A DNA stretch of 41,084 bases from Longimicrobiales bacterium (GCA_028822645.1 JAPKDG010000016.1:1-41084), one strand, 5' to 3'. Counted from the stretch's first letter, positions 25,801 to 34,006 are shown. The notes: a model not told the origin generated them from the letters alone. Translations and numbers: made by a program.

Positions 25801-27057
25801 GAAGTATGGGCCGAATGGACACATCAATTGGACCCTGAAAAACGAAGGACCGCTGTATTGGCCAGTCCTGGATCATCGACAGCCAACCCACATTGGCGAA
25901 CTTTGCTTCCTGCAAATTGGGAGTACACTGGAGAGCGTATAGTCCAATGGGATACACCGATTCCTCCCAATGAAGGCCACGAGATGTTAGCAAAAATGAG
26001 TGCCACGTTCACAGAAGCAACGATGTACCACGCAGGCCAGTCTTATCTTGGTAAGGATATCTGGGCAATGGATCTAATGCCCGAGATTTCTCAGACACAT
26101 TGGTCACATATGAAAGCATCCGCCTTTAAGCCAACTGTAATATACTCGGCAAGACAGCACGCTAATGAAGTTTCCTCAACGAGTCATGTGCTCCGTCATG
26201 CAGAACTTATTTTGACTGATCCTGAACAAAGATCAAAACTTAACAAGGTAAATGTGGTCATTCATCCCTTTACCAACCCAGATGGGGCACAGATCGCCTA
26301 TGACCTTCATCAAATCACACCGGACTACATTCTACACGCTGGCTACTTAGGTTCATTAGGAAGGGACGCGACCTCTGGAAATGATGCAGACCATCCCATT
26401 TATCCAGAATCCAAAGTACGAGGTGAACTTTGGGAAACCTGGCTTCCAGATATTTTCCTTAATCCACATGGCTATCCCAGCCACCAAGTAGTCCAGTTAT
26501 TCAGTGGGTACACTGGGTTAGTGCGTCAAGGTAGAGTCACAGAAAGAAACTGGGGTTTCAACAAAGGTTGGTTTATGCCAGGCTTTAGTTTCATCGATAG
26601 TCCTGATTTTCCCAGACACAAAGATGCTGCCTTCCTGATTCGTGACCACATCACCTCAAAAATCAATTCGAATAGGGATGTGTTCGATTTGAACCAACGA
26701 ATGTATGCTCGCTATCGTCGTTACGGCGCCGACCACGATCCTGAAGTATTCCGTCTGCCTATGACGGACAGCGTATTAATTCAAATGCCACTTAAAGGTT
26801 CGACTGGAAGCAGTTCGGGTTCAAGGGGTTACAACCCACGAGTTACAATCTGGAGTGGGACTACTGAAGCACCAGACGAAACGGCCTATGGACCATATAT
26901 GGAACTTGTTGCTAAAGCAGGCCTGTCTTGGGATGAAGCTATCCTAGACTATCTATCTGAAGGAAACCATCGAATAGAAAGAAGTGGATCCAAATTTTTC
27001 GGAGGTGTGTCCTTAAAAATGAAACGTCCTAGGCCACCTAAAAATCCCACAAATTAA
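22837..27057 (+). CDS. Very large exported M14-family zinc carboxypeptidase with duplicated N-terminal domain
   Basis: A 1406-residue protein with a signal peptide (VCLFAMAFILVTPLKGQ). Two related domains form the N-terminal third: one starts near residue 48 with LTDDNDDGFPNHINAALIL, the other near 312 with LGDSDNDLIPDRLDAMVIS. Both continue through a regular GQGYI/GEGLI segment to an R-A-x-V-x-F/L-P end. A central region (about 470-1000) has no motif I recognise. The C-terminal third (about 1000-1390) is M14: SARQHANEVSST gives the zinc pair His1108 and Glu1111, HPFTNPDGAQ is the family's NPDG-type signature, and NPHGYPSHQ holds the third zinc His (1211 or 1215). GGAGG lies 6 nt before the ATG. 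It should release C-terminal residues from peptides or act on peptidoglycan peptides outside the cell. Confidence 0.85.
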   Translation: MNSFLRNLRLSANTLGKLQVCLFAMAFILVTPLKGQLSTSFDISSMFELGALLTDDNDDGFPNHINAALILSSQPSQTEIRAASEISVRLGFETMAMDLPIGRVAEPGEIAIFIGERSLAENSINISEPGLNSLEPGQGYIEVREALGNRQILLVAKDDEGLMRAARVFAGVLPHSETLSTTKLDQINTDIQKVLTEAGVSESATKLTTVVTKKDRIGIHSITAQVEVNSTDINLSQTAIRELLVPDQETSKTSAKNNPLRYSGIDLVKVNIQDGTTLKIENQQSPPKLGPVPSRPGRSAKESMDLSNIYSSDGILGDSDNDLIPDRLDAMVISGQSGISLLPDLAGRIGLETTGITIPFVESATDLEEPSSLGTLVLVGTENSLINQLADSGKIDLSSLDTGEGLIQIVPKAFGGDHSAMVLTGSDQSGVDRAMEQVALIFPNLQERGKDRTTIEDVEGDLWRVLSGNSPAGQAAIGMYKLKQISEKLSAKQSSEVNVMMSVEKADPGLQDYVQKYSEEIFPETNVKVTIDDRDVQSAKTIFQEEKIFDSELDQFWRLFNDQILPSATSAREIVVQARLSEPPELRLQLENQVRQLLVDAGTSPSETHVTILSAFKQGYSWLNEVIAPQLQDEEIGEIVIKFLRNDPPKDWPQQAINTPVRWLHEIFPIDEVFSRDLSIDLDQIRFEEVTEGPTYSITISDISGNTILSDAFDPKWVLRSYFDRFQDYEKVRVTTGWLEAEVDGKILVDERIITDPEIFWDYYQEKTLPAIYDYVMERHKGMPWGGDRDAPFFGELTLELYMSEPDYRIGIDNEIHAPMDALHEEIYFGTIEFFDVLGRNSRGQGLLFPGRIIPIMRPQSNGKPPRMNLTFTGFATSRPALVVDYQDETGPQKEIRLDIPKTTLEKPSAQLAKVKNEISGLTHLALRVHTDTEHDLRDSLITVASSENVDRTMVSAAQIEATIREITLLHNAGLYLKELSYPGLTSLEVWAEWTHQLDPEKRRTAVLASPGSSTANPHWRTLLPANWEYTGERIVQWDTPIPPNEGHEMLAKMSATFTEATMYHAGQSYLGKDIWAMDLMPEISQTHWSHMKASAFKPTVIYSARQHANEVSSTSHVLRHAELILTDPEQRSKLNKVNVVIHPFTNPDGAQIAYDLHQITPDYILHAGYLGSLGRDATSGNDADHPIYPESKVRGELWETWLPDIFLNPHGYPSHQVVQLFSGYTGLVRQGRVTERNWGFNKGWFMPGFSFIDSPDFPRHKDAAFLIRDHITSKINSNRDVFDLNQRMYARYRRYGADHDPEVFRLPMTDSVLIQMPLKGSTGSSSGSRGYNPRVTIWSGTTEAPDETAYGPYMELVAKAGLSWDEAILDYLSEGNHRIERSGSKFFGGVSLKMKRPRPPKNPTN

Positions 27058-27106
27058 AGTGATCAGCAAAAATCAAAATATAGCTAGTCTCAACTTGCGA
27101 TACAGT

Positions 27107-27122
27107 AAATGACACGTCATTT
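27107..27122. promoter_or_regulatory. Operator-like palindrome before the IPT-like/Rieske gene cluster
   Basis: AAATGAC and GTCATTT are perfect complements separated by two bases (AC), a 16-bp site with the shape of a dimeric regulator's operator. It lies 65 nt before the ATG of the small IPT-like protein and after the stop of the M14 gene. No regulator gene is adjacent. The surrounding 27058-27186 has no other feature I can identify, and no clear -35/-10 pair. Confidence 0.4.
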
Positions 27123-27186
27123 TCCGTTAATTCCTTGCAATATCTAGAGTAGCAAGACCTAAGCCTTTACATGTCCGAGGAGTATT

Positions 27187-27522
27187 ATGGAAGTCTCAAA
27201 ACAAAGTGACATCGTAGACAATCAAGAAAGGATAGTCTCTCTGTCACCAAGTTCAGGAAAAATCGGGGAAAAAATTGCCGTCTCTACGGATCGACTATTT
27301 TCCAATACACTATTCTTAATCGGATTCGGCGCACTCGGCGGTAATCAAGAAATCCTAAGCGAAGTAATGACTGACGAAGACGGAAACCTTGAAGCGATCG
27401 TGTCCGTACCTCTTTGGGCAAGTCGCGATTTGGATAACTTCTTCTTCGTGGCCTCAGGAGACGGCCTGCAACAACCTTTAGCATATTCAGAAGAATTTGA
27501 GATTATCGAAACTCGGCGTTAG
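27187..27522 (+). CDS. Small protein with IPT/TIG-like single domain
   Basis: A 111-residue protein without signal peptide or membrane segment. The sequence VSLSPSSGKIGEKIAVSTDRLF has the pattern of an IPT/TIG immunoglobulin-like domain (SPSSG.xG..v.V...F), and a second half contains GNLEAIVSVPLWASRDLDNFFFVASGDGL, also typical of these domains. I do not recognise a specific family. AGGAG lies 4 nt before the ATG. It is the first gene of a rightward cluster, about 68 nt before the Rieske oxygenase, which suggests an accessory role there, but that is inference from position only. Confidence 0.65.
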   Translation: MEVSKQSDIVDNQERIVSLSPSSGKIGEKIAVSTDRLFSNTLFLIGFGALGGNQEILSEVMTDEDGNLEAIVSVPLWASRDLDNFFFVASGDGLQQPLAYSEEFEIIETRR

Positions 27523-27590
27523 TTGCCGACAGTCTTTAGAATATGAATGGATGCAAGAGAAATCACCTCTACACTAGATCTTGAGCACTT

Positions 27591-28685
27591 ATGAGAAAAA
27601 AGACTTACACAATAGACGCTGACATCTCCAAGGCTCATACACCCCCGTCCTCTGTATACTCTGATCCGCTAAATTTCGAACATCAGAAAGAAACCATTTT
27701 TGCTAAAACTTGGCAGTTCGTTCCCGATGCAACAACAATCAAAGCCCCAGGACATGTTTTACCTTTTAGACTCCTAGATGGTTGTCTCTCTGAACCACTT
27801 TTACTCACGAGGGATGATAATGAGGAGCTGTGTTGTCTCTCCAATGTCTGTACCCACCGTGGAGCCTTGGTAGTAGAAGGAGAAGGACACCTAAGAACTC
27901 TACGTTGTCGCTACCACGGCCGAAAATTCCATCTTGATGGTAGATTCATTTCCATGCCCGAATTTGACGGTGTATGTGATTTCCCCGACACCTGTGACAA
28001 TTTGCCCCGCCTACCACTTGAAAACATAGGACCTCTGTTCTTCACCAGTCTCGATCCAGCTATACCTTTCGATGAATGGATGGCTCCTATTTTGGAACGG
28101 GTCGGTTGGCTCCAACTTGAAAAATACCGTTTTGATCCACTCTCTTCTCGAGATTATACCTTAAACGCAAATTGGGCCCTTTATTGCGACAACTATCTAG
28201 ACGAACTGCATATTCCCTATGTACACCCAGTCAGCTTAGGCGGCCTTGATTACGAAAATTATAAGACTGAGTGCTTCCCTTGGGGAAACGTTCAGTTTGG
28301 TTCTAGCCCAACAAAAGAGTTTCCTATTTTTGATCTACCCTCTGACCACCCTGACTTTGGACAACCGCTTTCCGCTTTTTACTTTTGGTTGTTCCCCAAT
28401 CTCATGTTGAATTTTTACCCCACACACATGCAAGTGAATGTAGTTCGTCCACTTTCCCACAACCGAACGAATATCTCTTTTTTGAACTACCTCACGGAGG
28501 ATACAGAATACTTCCCTGCACACATGGCAACTTCACACAGAGTGGAAATGGAGGACGAAGAAGTAGTAATGTCTGTGCAATCTGGAGTTTCTTCTAGGCT
28601 ATACGATCGAGGAAGATACTCTCCTCGACGTGAAACTGGCACACATCATTTCCACCGACTTCTCAGCCATTTCGAACAACTTTAG
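27591..28685 (+). CDS. Rieske non-heme iron oxygenase, alpha-subunit type
   Basis: A 364-residue ring-hydroxylating oxygenase alpha subunit. The Rieske [2Fe-2S] ligands are Cys87 and His89 (CTHR) and Cys106 and His109 (CRYH). The catalytic iron site is DNYLDELHIPYVHP, with the bridging Asp204 and ligands His207 and His212; the third ligand is expected in the EMEDEEVV region near residue 320. Length and layout suit the single-component oxygenases of environmental bacteria that act on quaternary amines, steroids or aromatic compounds. No reductase or ferredoxin gene is adjacent, so electrons must come from a partner elsewhere. The next gene starts 17 nt later. Confidence 0.93.
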   Translation: MRKKTYTIDADISKAHTPPSSVYSDPLNFEHQKETIFAKTWQFVPDATTIKAPGHVLPFRLLDGCLSEPLLLTRDDNEELCCLSNVCTHRGALVVEGEGHLRTLRCRYHGRKFHLDGRFISMPEFDGVCDFPDTCDNLPRLPLENIGPLFFTSLDPAIPFDEWMAPILERVGWLQLEKYRFDPLSSRDYTLNANWALYCDNYLDELHIPYVHPVSLGGLDYENYKTECFPWGNVQFGSSPTKEFPIFDLPSDHPDFGQPLSAFYFWLFPNLMLNFYPTHMQVNVVRPLSHNRTNISFLNYLTEDTEYFPAHMATSHRVEMEDEEVVMSVQSGVSSRLYDRGRYSPRRETGTHHFHRLLSHFEQL

Positions 28686-28702
28686 CAAAAAGGATCACGA
28701 GG

Positions 28703-29677
28703 ATGAAACCATATTGGAATAGATCCCTAGTATTGGCGCTTGCAGTGATCTTCAGCTGTACCTCTGGAGACCCTGATAAATATTCTTCCCTAGAGGAACG
28801 AGTCGAGAAACACCTCGGATCGCTAAATGCCCAAACCACTTTCTATGCAAAACATCTTCCTTCTGGAAAAGAAATTTCTATTAGGGCAGATCAGCCTGTG
28901 AACCCTTTGAGTGTTATTAAGATACCCATGATGGTTTTGGCTTTTCGCGACGTCGAGGATGGACTTCTTGATCTTGATCAACGCTACTCGGTAAAACTGG
29001 AAGATATGCGAGGTGGGAGTGGCCTACTACAGACTTTTACTCCAGAGCTCACGCCGACCTTCAAAGATCTTATTACACAAATGATCATCACCAGTGATAA
29101 TACTGCTACTGACATCATGCTCAATAAATTAGGAATGGATCGAGTCAACACTTTTCTTCGAGAAGCAGGCTACCTGGAGACCACCATTTTAAGTTCGACA
29201 GGAGATTTATTTCGCAATCTGAGAGCTTATTCAAATCCTTCTGCTAAAGATTTTTCAGACCGTGAGATTTTCGAACTTCAGTCTCCTCTAGATTCAGACT
29301 CTAATGATCACTCTTTCACATTTGAAGGGGATTCCACAAAATGGCTCGGGCGAACCACTGCTCGAGAAATGGGGAGACTGTTGGAACAACTAGGAAACGC
29401 TGAACTTACTTCTAAAGAATCGGCAGAAGAAATGACTGCCATTTTGAAAAACCAAATGTACAGCTCTAGAATACCTCGTTTTCTCCGAGGAAAAGCAACT
29501 GTTGCACATAAAACCGGCGACTGGCCTCCCCACGCCGGTAATGATGTCGGCATTCTTTACTATGAAGGCGGACCCTCCATTATCAGCGTGTTCACCAATC
29601 AAAACCGAGGGGATTTTGTTGAACTGGAGGCGACAATAGGGCGAATAGCTGAAGACCTTATTAATACCTGGAATTAA
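28703..29677 (+). CDS. Beta-lactamase-fold serine hydrolase, lipoprotein
   Basis: A 324-residue protein. A lipoprotein-type signal ends in VIFSC (Cys19). The serine site is S70-V-I-K73, SDN is at 131-133 and KTG at 270-272, exactly the spacing of class A beta-lactamases. The region that should carry the omega-loop Glu (ExxLN, position 166) instead reads TGDLFRNLRAYSNP without such a motif, so efficient deacylation of beta-lactams is doubtful. It may be a D,D-peptidase-like or other serine hydrolase of the same fold. It follows the Rieske gene by 17 nt and precedes the epimerase-like gene by about 65 nt. Confidence 0.85.
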   Translation: MKPYWNRSLVLALAVIFSCTSGDPDKYSSLEERVEKHLGSLNAQTTFYAKHLPSGKEISIRADQPVNPLSVIKIPMMVLAFRDVEDGLLDLDQRYSVKLEDMRGGSGLLQTFTPELTPTFKDLITQMIITSDNTATDIMLNKLGMDRVNTFLREAGYLETTILSSTGDLFRNLRAYSNPSAKDFSDREIFELQSPLDSDSNDHSFTFEGDSTKWLGRTTAREMGRLLEQLGNAELTSKESAEEMTAILKNQMYSSRIPRFLRGKATVAHKTGDWPPHAGNDVGILYYEGGPSIISVFTNQNRGDFVELEATIGRIAEDLINTWN

Positions 29678-29742
29678 GTCCAACAGTGCTTTTGATCGAT
29701 CTATCAAGGTCCATCAAACAATACATCAATAGGATCATCAAA

Positions 29743-30858
29743 ATGTTGTCATCAAGAAGAGAATTTTTAAAAACCGCTACTAGCATGAGTGCTGCTATGG
29801 CATTCGGGACTTTGCCTAGGCTTCCGAGTACTTCAAAACGACTGCTAATTCTTGGAGGAACTGGGTTTATTGGACCTCATATGGTCCGTTATGCTGTAGA
29901 TCGAGGTCACCAGGTGACAATCTTCACCCGTGGCAACTCCAAAGTTGACTTACCTAATGATGTGGAACGGCTGGTTGGTGACCGTAACGACGATCACGCT
30001 GCCCTGCAAGGAAGAACCTGGGACATAGTCCTAGACAACAATGCTCAAGATTACCGTTGGGTCGCAGCAAGTACATCATTATTGGAGCATTCTGTAGATC
30101 ACTACATCTTAGTCTCATCGATATCCGCTTACGATTTAAATAGCTTCGGCTGGACCCATTCAGACCAAATATTAATGGAACCAAAGGTAGACGAAGGCTA
30201 TCCTCGAATAGAATCTCCGGTCGGCTGGAACTATGGAGACGAAGCTCCCTATGGACTTATGAAAACGCTATCTGAAGATATCGTTCACAATGCATTCCCT
30301 GGGAAAAACACCGTCGTGCGTCCTGGCTTAATCGCAGGTCCTAAAGACCCAACTGATCGCTTCACCTACTGGCCAGTCCGCTTGGCAGAAGGTGGTGAAA
30401 TTTTAGCCCCTGGCAACCCCAAGCATTCTAATCAAGTGATCGACCAACGAGATCTGACCGAATGGATAATCCGACTAGCCGAAGACCAAGTCGTAGGTGA
30501 TTTTAACGCAACGGGACCTGCTACCAGAATGTCCATGGAATCTATGCTTAATCGAATCGGTGCAGCTACCGATGGCTCCTACAAACTAACCTGGATCCCA
30601 GAATATTTTCTTGAGGCTGAAGGGCTATCTCCTTGGAGAGACATCCCCACCTGGATCCCAGGAGATCCACTCATGCTGGTCGATATTAATCGAGCCATTG
30701 CAGAAGGCCTAACTTTTCGACCACTGAGATTAACTTCTAAGGATACGCTAAAATGGCATGAAACTCGTCCGGAAAAGGAGCGCTTCAACCCACTATTCGG
30801 AATGTCGAGAGAAAGAGAAAGGGAAGTTTTAAAAGCATGGAGTGCAACTACCAAGTGA
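29743..30858 (+). CDS. Tat-exported NAD-dependent epimerase/dehydratase-like protein
   Basis: About 371 residues from the ATG at 29743, which has AGGATC 6 nt upstream; the longer frame from 29686 would bury the signal. A twin-arginine motif SSRREFLKTA (3-12) begins a Tat signal. A Rossmann GGTGFIG dinucleotide motif follows, with VSSISAYD (catalytic Ser region) and a YGLMK (YxxxK) pair, as in extended short-chain dehydrogenases. NAD-dependent enzymes are rare in the periplasm unless the cofactor is bound before Tat export, so the cofactor must be tightly held. The sequence resembles the isoflavone-reductase/NmrA-like and sugar epimerase groups; the substrate is not predictable. Its stop overlaps the start region of the aminotransferase gene. 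Confidence 0.87.
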   Translation: MLSSRREFLKTATSMSAAMAFGTLPRLPSTSKRLLILGGTGFIGPHMVRYAVDRGHQVTIFTRGNSKVDLPNDVERLVGDRNDDHAALQGRTWDIVLDNNAQDYRWVAASTSLLEHSVDHYILVSSISAYDLNSFGWTHSDQILMEPKVDEGYPRIESPVGWNYGDEAPYGLMKTLSEDIVHNAFPGKNTVVRPGLIAGPKDPTDRFTYWPVRLAEGGEILAPGNPKHSNQVIDQRDLTEWIIRLAEDQVVGDFNATGPATRMSMESMLNRIGAATDGSYKLTWIPEYFLEAEGLSPWRDIPTWIPGDPLMLVDINRAIAEGLTFRPLRLTSKDTLKWHETRPEKERFNPLFGMSREREREVLKAWSATTK

Positions 30859-32072
30859 TGAGCAGAATCAATTCTCTGGCAAAACATCCCGTGAATTTCA
30901 ATAAAAATCCATCTCTTTTCCCTATCAAGAAAAATTGCCTTTATTTAGCTAACTGTGCTATCGGACCAATGTACTATCCCTCATTGAAGAAGGTACAGGA
31001 ATTCCTTCACATGCAATCAGAATCTGGCTTGCTAGTTGTCGAGCACTATGGAGAAGTTCTTTCTACTTTTCGAGAAAAAGTGGCCACCCTTCTAGAGACT
31101 GATCCCAAAAATATCGCTCATGTGAGTAATACAGCTACGGGCATTAACATGCTGGCTAACGGATACCCATTTGAAACTGGAGATCAAGTACTAAGCTATG
31201 TACATGAGTTTCCTTCGAACCATTATCCTTGGGTTCTCCAGGAGAAAAGAGGTGTAGAACTAGTACTCCTACCCGACGCTAAAACCCCCAATGAGAAAAC
31301 CTATCCAGGGCCATATCGTTGGTCATTTAAGGATCTTGAAAAAAATACTACAAAGAAAACTCGGATCATTGCTATCAGTCATGCACAATTTGCCAGTGGA
31401 TATGCGGCAGACCTTAAAAAATTGGGCGATTTCTGCAAAGATCGAGACATTGATTTGGTGATAGATGCCGCACAAAGTCTTGGAGTATTACCAATTTATC
31501 CTGAAAGAAATGGCATCTCCGCAATTACAGCTTCGTCATGGAAATGGCTTCTTGGTTCCCGAGGATCGGGACTCTTTTATACGAACCCTCAGTTGAGAGA
31601 AAAACTTCAAATTACCTCGGTCGGTGATAGTACGATGAAACACCGCCTAGATTATCTCAACCATAACTGGGACCCCTTCACTAGTGCCCGAAAATTCGAA
31701 TATAGCACCTTGCCTTGGGAGCATCTCATCAGTCTGCAAAAGGTGTTGGAGGATATCTTCATACCGCACGGAATGGAGGCTATTTCCGAAGAAGTCTTTC
31801 GTCTACAGGATATTTTGATTCAATCTATCGACCAAACATACATACATCCAATCTTATTTCCTTCTGCTAATCGCTCTGGGATTCTATCTCTTCAACTAGA
31901 TTGTGACCCTCAAGATGTTGTTGCACAATTGAGAGATCAAGACATAATATTGACTAGTCAGGGTGGATACCTAAGAATCGCTCCACATTTCTACATTGAA
32001 GACTCAGATATGGTTCGAGCTGCACAAGCCATTTCTGAGTCAGTTAATTCCTTCAGTCGCAAAACACCTTAA
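30837..32072 (+). CDS. Class V aminotransferase-family PLP enzyme
   Basis: A 411-residue fold-type I enzyme. The PLP lysine is in ASSWKWLLGSRGSG, and DLVIDAAQSLG provides the cofactor-binding Asp and Gln. HVSNTATGINMLANG is the N-terminal phosphate-binding segment. The family includes cysteine desulfurases, isopenicillin N epimerase-like proteins and serine-pyruvate aminotransferases. The usual cysteine loop of desulfurases is not evident, so a transaminase or epimerase-like role is more likely. The ATG at 30837 overlaps the preceding gene by 22 nt; a second ATG at 30858 (TGATG junction) is an equally good start. The overlap indicates co-transcription with the epimerase-like gene. Confidence 0.88.
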   Translation: MECNYQVMSRINSLAKHPVNFNKNPSLFPIKKNCLYLANCAIGPMYYPSLKKVQEFLHMQSESGLLVVEHYGEVLSTFREKVATLLETDPKNIAHVSNTATGINMLANGYPFETGDQVLSYVHEFPSNHYPWVLQEKRGVELVLLPDAKTPNEKTYPGPYRWSFKDLEKNTTKKTRIIAISHAQFASGYAADLKKLGDFCKDRDIDLVIDAAQSLGVLPIYPERNGISAITASSWKWLLGSRGSGLFYTNPQLREKLQITSVGDSTMKHRLDYLNHNWDPFTSARKFEYSTLPWEHLISLQKVLEDIFIPHGMEAISEEVFRLQDILIQSIDQTYIHPILFPSANRSGILSLQLDCDPQDVVAQLRDQDIILTSQGGYLRIAPHFYIEDSDMVRAAQAISESVNSFSRKTP

Positions 32073-32116
32073 CCACTTAAAAAACTCTACCAGTACCACT
32101 CTTAAAAACTTAATTC

Positions 32117-33781
32117 TCAGAGCAATCCTGGTGGGTGTCGCTGATGCCAGTCAGTAACGGACTGGTAAAGATGTGACACACTTAGAATTTTATCATCTGC
32201 AAAAAGGTTGCCAATGATCGTTGTACAGATTGGCTGCTCGTGCTGAAATTCGTCTTCGTTGTTTGAATCTCCAAAATCGAACGGTAAAACAGCAGCAGGA
32301 TGACCTGTCTGATTGGTCAATCGAGTTTCCCCTGAACCCGTCACAAACATATCAAAACCTTCCATCGCTTCAGCCATTTCTTGCATGAGAATTCTTCGAC
32401 GGCGCTGTGATTGTACAAAGTCAAGAGCCGAAATAGCTCGTCCTCCGTGGAAACGCGGCGGACGAGCTTGATCTCCCTCTGCAGATTCAGGTACTGCTTC
32501 TAGTTCACCACCCGGAGCAACATAGAAATCAAAAGCTGCAGAAGATTCAACACCTAATGCATTTGAGCCACCTTCTGGGAGGCTGTGCATCGGTTCTGGA
32601 TCAGCACCAAGCTCACGAAGTTTTGCCAGGAATGATTCTGGCGCATCCGCCATATACCCTATCTTCATCTCTGACAGGTTTGGGTTTTCTGTAAACCTAA
32701 AAGGAGCAGTTAAGGTCGATGGATCCTTTTCGTCCGATCCATGAATTGCATTAAACACTAGAGCGCAGTCTTTACTGCTCCTACACATTGGGCCTGGCTT
32801 GTCCATACTCCAAGAGAGAACCATGCCACCATGCCGACTGACCCTTCCAAATGTAGGCCTTAGAGCACTCAACCCTCCTCTTCTCGATGGACCAACAATA
32901 GATCCTTGTGTTTCTGTGCCGATAGAAAACCCAACTAGTCCTGCAGCAGTAGCAGATCCCGGACCTGCAGAGGAGCCACTAGAGCCTTGATCTGGATTCC
33001 AGGCATTACGCGTTTCTCCCCTGTACCAATTATCTCCTCTGGCAAACTCGCCCGTAGCCAATTTAGCTATCAGGACGGCTCCCGCTTCCCTTAAACGCAC
33101 AACTAATTCAGCATCTTCATCTATCACCTGATCCTTGAAGTCCATAGATCCCCATGTAGTAGGGGCTCCAGTGACCGAGAATAGATCTTTTACACCCCAC
33201 GGGATTCCATGTAAAGGTCCCTTCCATCTCCCTTGCTGCAATTCCGAATCTGCCCTTCGAGCTTCCTCATACGCTCTGTCTTCCAAAATTGTCACAGTAC
33301 AGAACAGAATTGGATCAAATCTTTTCATGCGATCTAGGTAGATTTCAGTGAGTTCTACAGAAGAAATCTTTCTCTGACGGATCAGAGCAGCTAAACGGTA
33401 GACAGGAAGAAAGGCTATCTCAGCAGCATCTGTAGGGACCGGTCCAATCCAAGGATCAATCCCTATTTCATTTGAATGTAAGGAACTCCTTCCGTCTGCA
33501 GTCCACAATTTGTCCAAAAGGGCTCCCGTACCACCTGGATGGGCCTGGAACTGCAAAGCCGGAGACTCTCCATTGCCAAGAGGTTTTACCATCTCTTGTA
33601 CCCGATGATCAGTCAGTGCAACAGCGCTGTCTCCTTCGAAATTAGTCTCAGAAGAAGCCGTCGAAGTTGTTCCAGCACCGATAGCCGCACCCGCAGCCAT
33701 TTTTAAGAAGCTTCTCCGTTCCAAGCCCTGATGAACTTTAGACACTTCCTCTTGATCTAGCATATCGGAGCGTTTTGACAT
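32117..33781 (-). CDS. Tat-exported amidase-signature hydrolase
   Basis: A 554-residue protein. A Tat signal LERRSFLKMAAGAAIGAG is at residues 20-37. The amidase-signature triad is present: Lys in WGVKDLFSVTGAPTTWGS, cis-Ser in DQGSSGSSAGPGSATAAGL and nucleophile Ser in TETQGSIVGPS. About 115 extra residues lie before the catalytic core. The family hydrolyses carboxamides, including N-acyl amino acids and nylon-type oligomers; a periplasmic location suits scavenging of nitrogen from amides. GGAGGA lies about 5 nt before the start. It is convergent with the aminotransferase gene (44 nt between stops) and divergent from the zinc-ribbon gene. Confidence 0.92.
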   Translation of the reverse strand: MSKRSDMLDQEEVSKVHQGLERRSFLKMAAGAAIGAGTTSTASSETNFEGDSAVALTDHRVQEMVKPLGNGESPALQFQAHPGGTGALLDKLWTADGRSSLHSNEIGIDPWIGPVPTDAAEIAFLPVYRLAALIRQRKISSVELTEIYLDRMKRFDPILFCTVTILEDRAYEEARRADSELQQGRWKGPLHGIPWGVKDLFSVTGAPTTWGSMDFKDQVIDEDAELVVRLREAGAVLIAKLATGEFARGDNWYRGETRNAWNPDQGSSGSSAGPGSATAAGLVGFSIGTETQGSIVGPSRRGGLSALRPTFGRVSRHGGMVLSWSMDKPGPMCRSSKDCALVFNAIHGSDEKDPSTLTAPFRFTENPNLSEMKIGYMADAPESFLAKLRELGADPEPMHSLPEGGSNALGVESSAAFDFYVAPGGELEAVPESAEGDQARPPRFHGGRAISALDFVQSQRRRRILMQEMAEAMEGFDMFVTGSGETRLTNQTGHPAAVLPFDFGDSNNEDEFQHEQPICTTIIGNLFADDKILSVSHLYQSVTDWHQRHPPGLL

Positions 33782-33894
33782 AATAGTCCTCCATATCTTC
33801 TAAGAATAATTCCAGAGTCTGTTTCATTGGATCAAACTAGTTCACATTTTTAAGATGGTCGACCTTTTCGAAGAATTACCCTTCAAGTTCAGGA

Positions 33895-33923
33895 TTTTCA
33901 TTTTCGGTCATTCCCATTATAGT
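33895..33923 (+). promoter_or_regulatory. Possible sigma-70-type promoter of the zinc-ribbon gene
   Basis: TTTTCA at 33895-33900 and TATAGT at 33918-33923 are separated by 17 nt. The -10 matches five of six consensus bases and the -35 four of six. The start of transcription would be near 33930, leaving a leader of about 75 nt with a small hairpin (AGGTCT 33962-33967, AGACCT 33973-33978). Confidence 0.4.
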
Positions 33924-34006
33924 ACTTTTGGAATTCCAACAACCCATCGTACATTCTTTAAAGGTCTTCAACAGACCTGACAAGGCAAGAACATAGGGAG
34001 GGGAAA

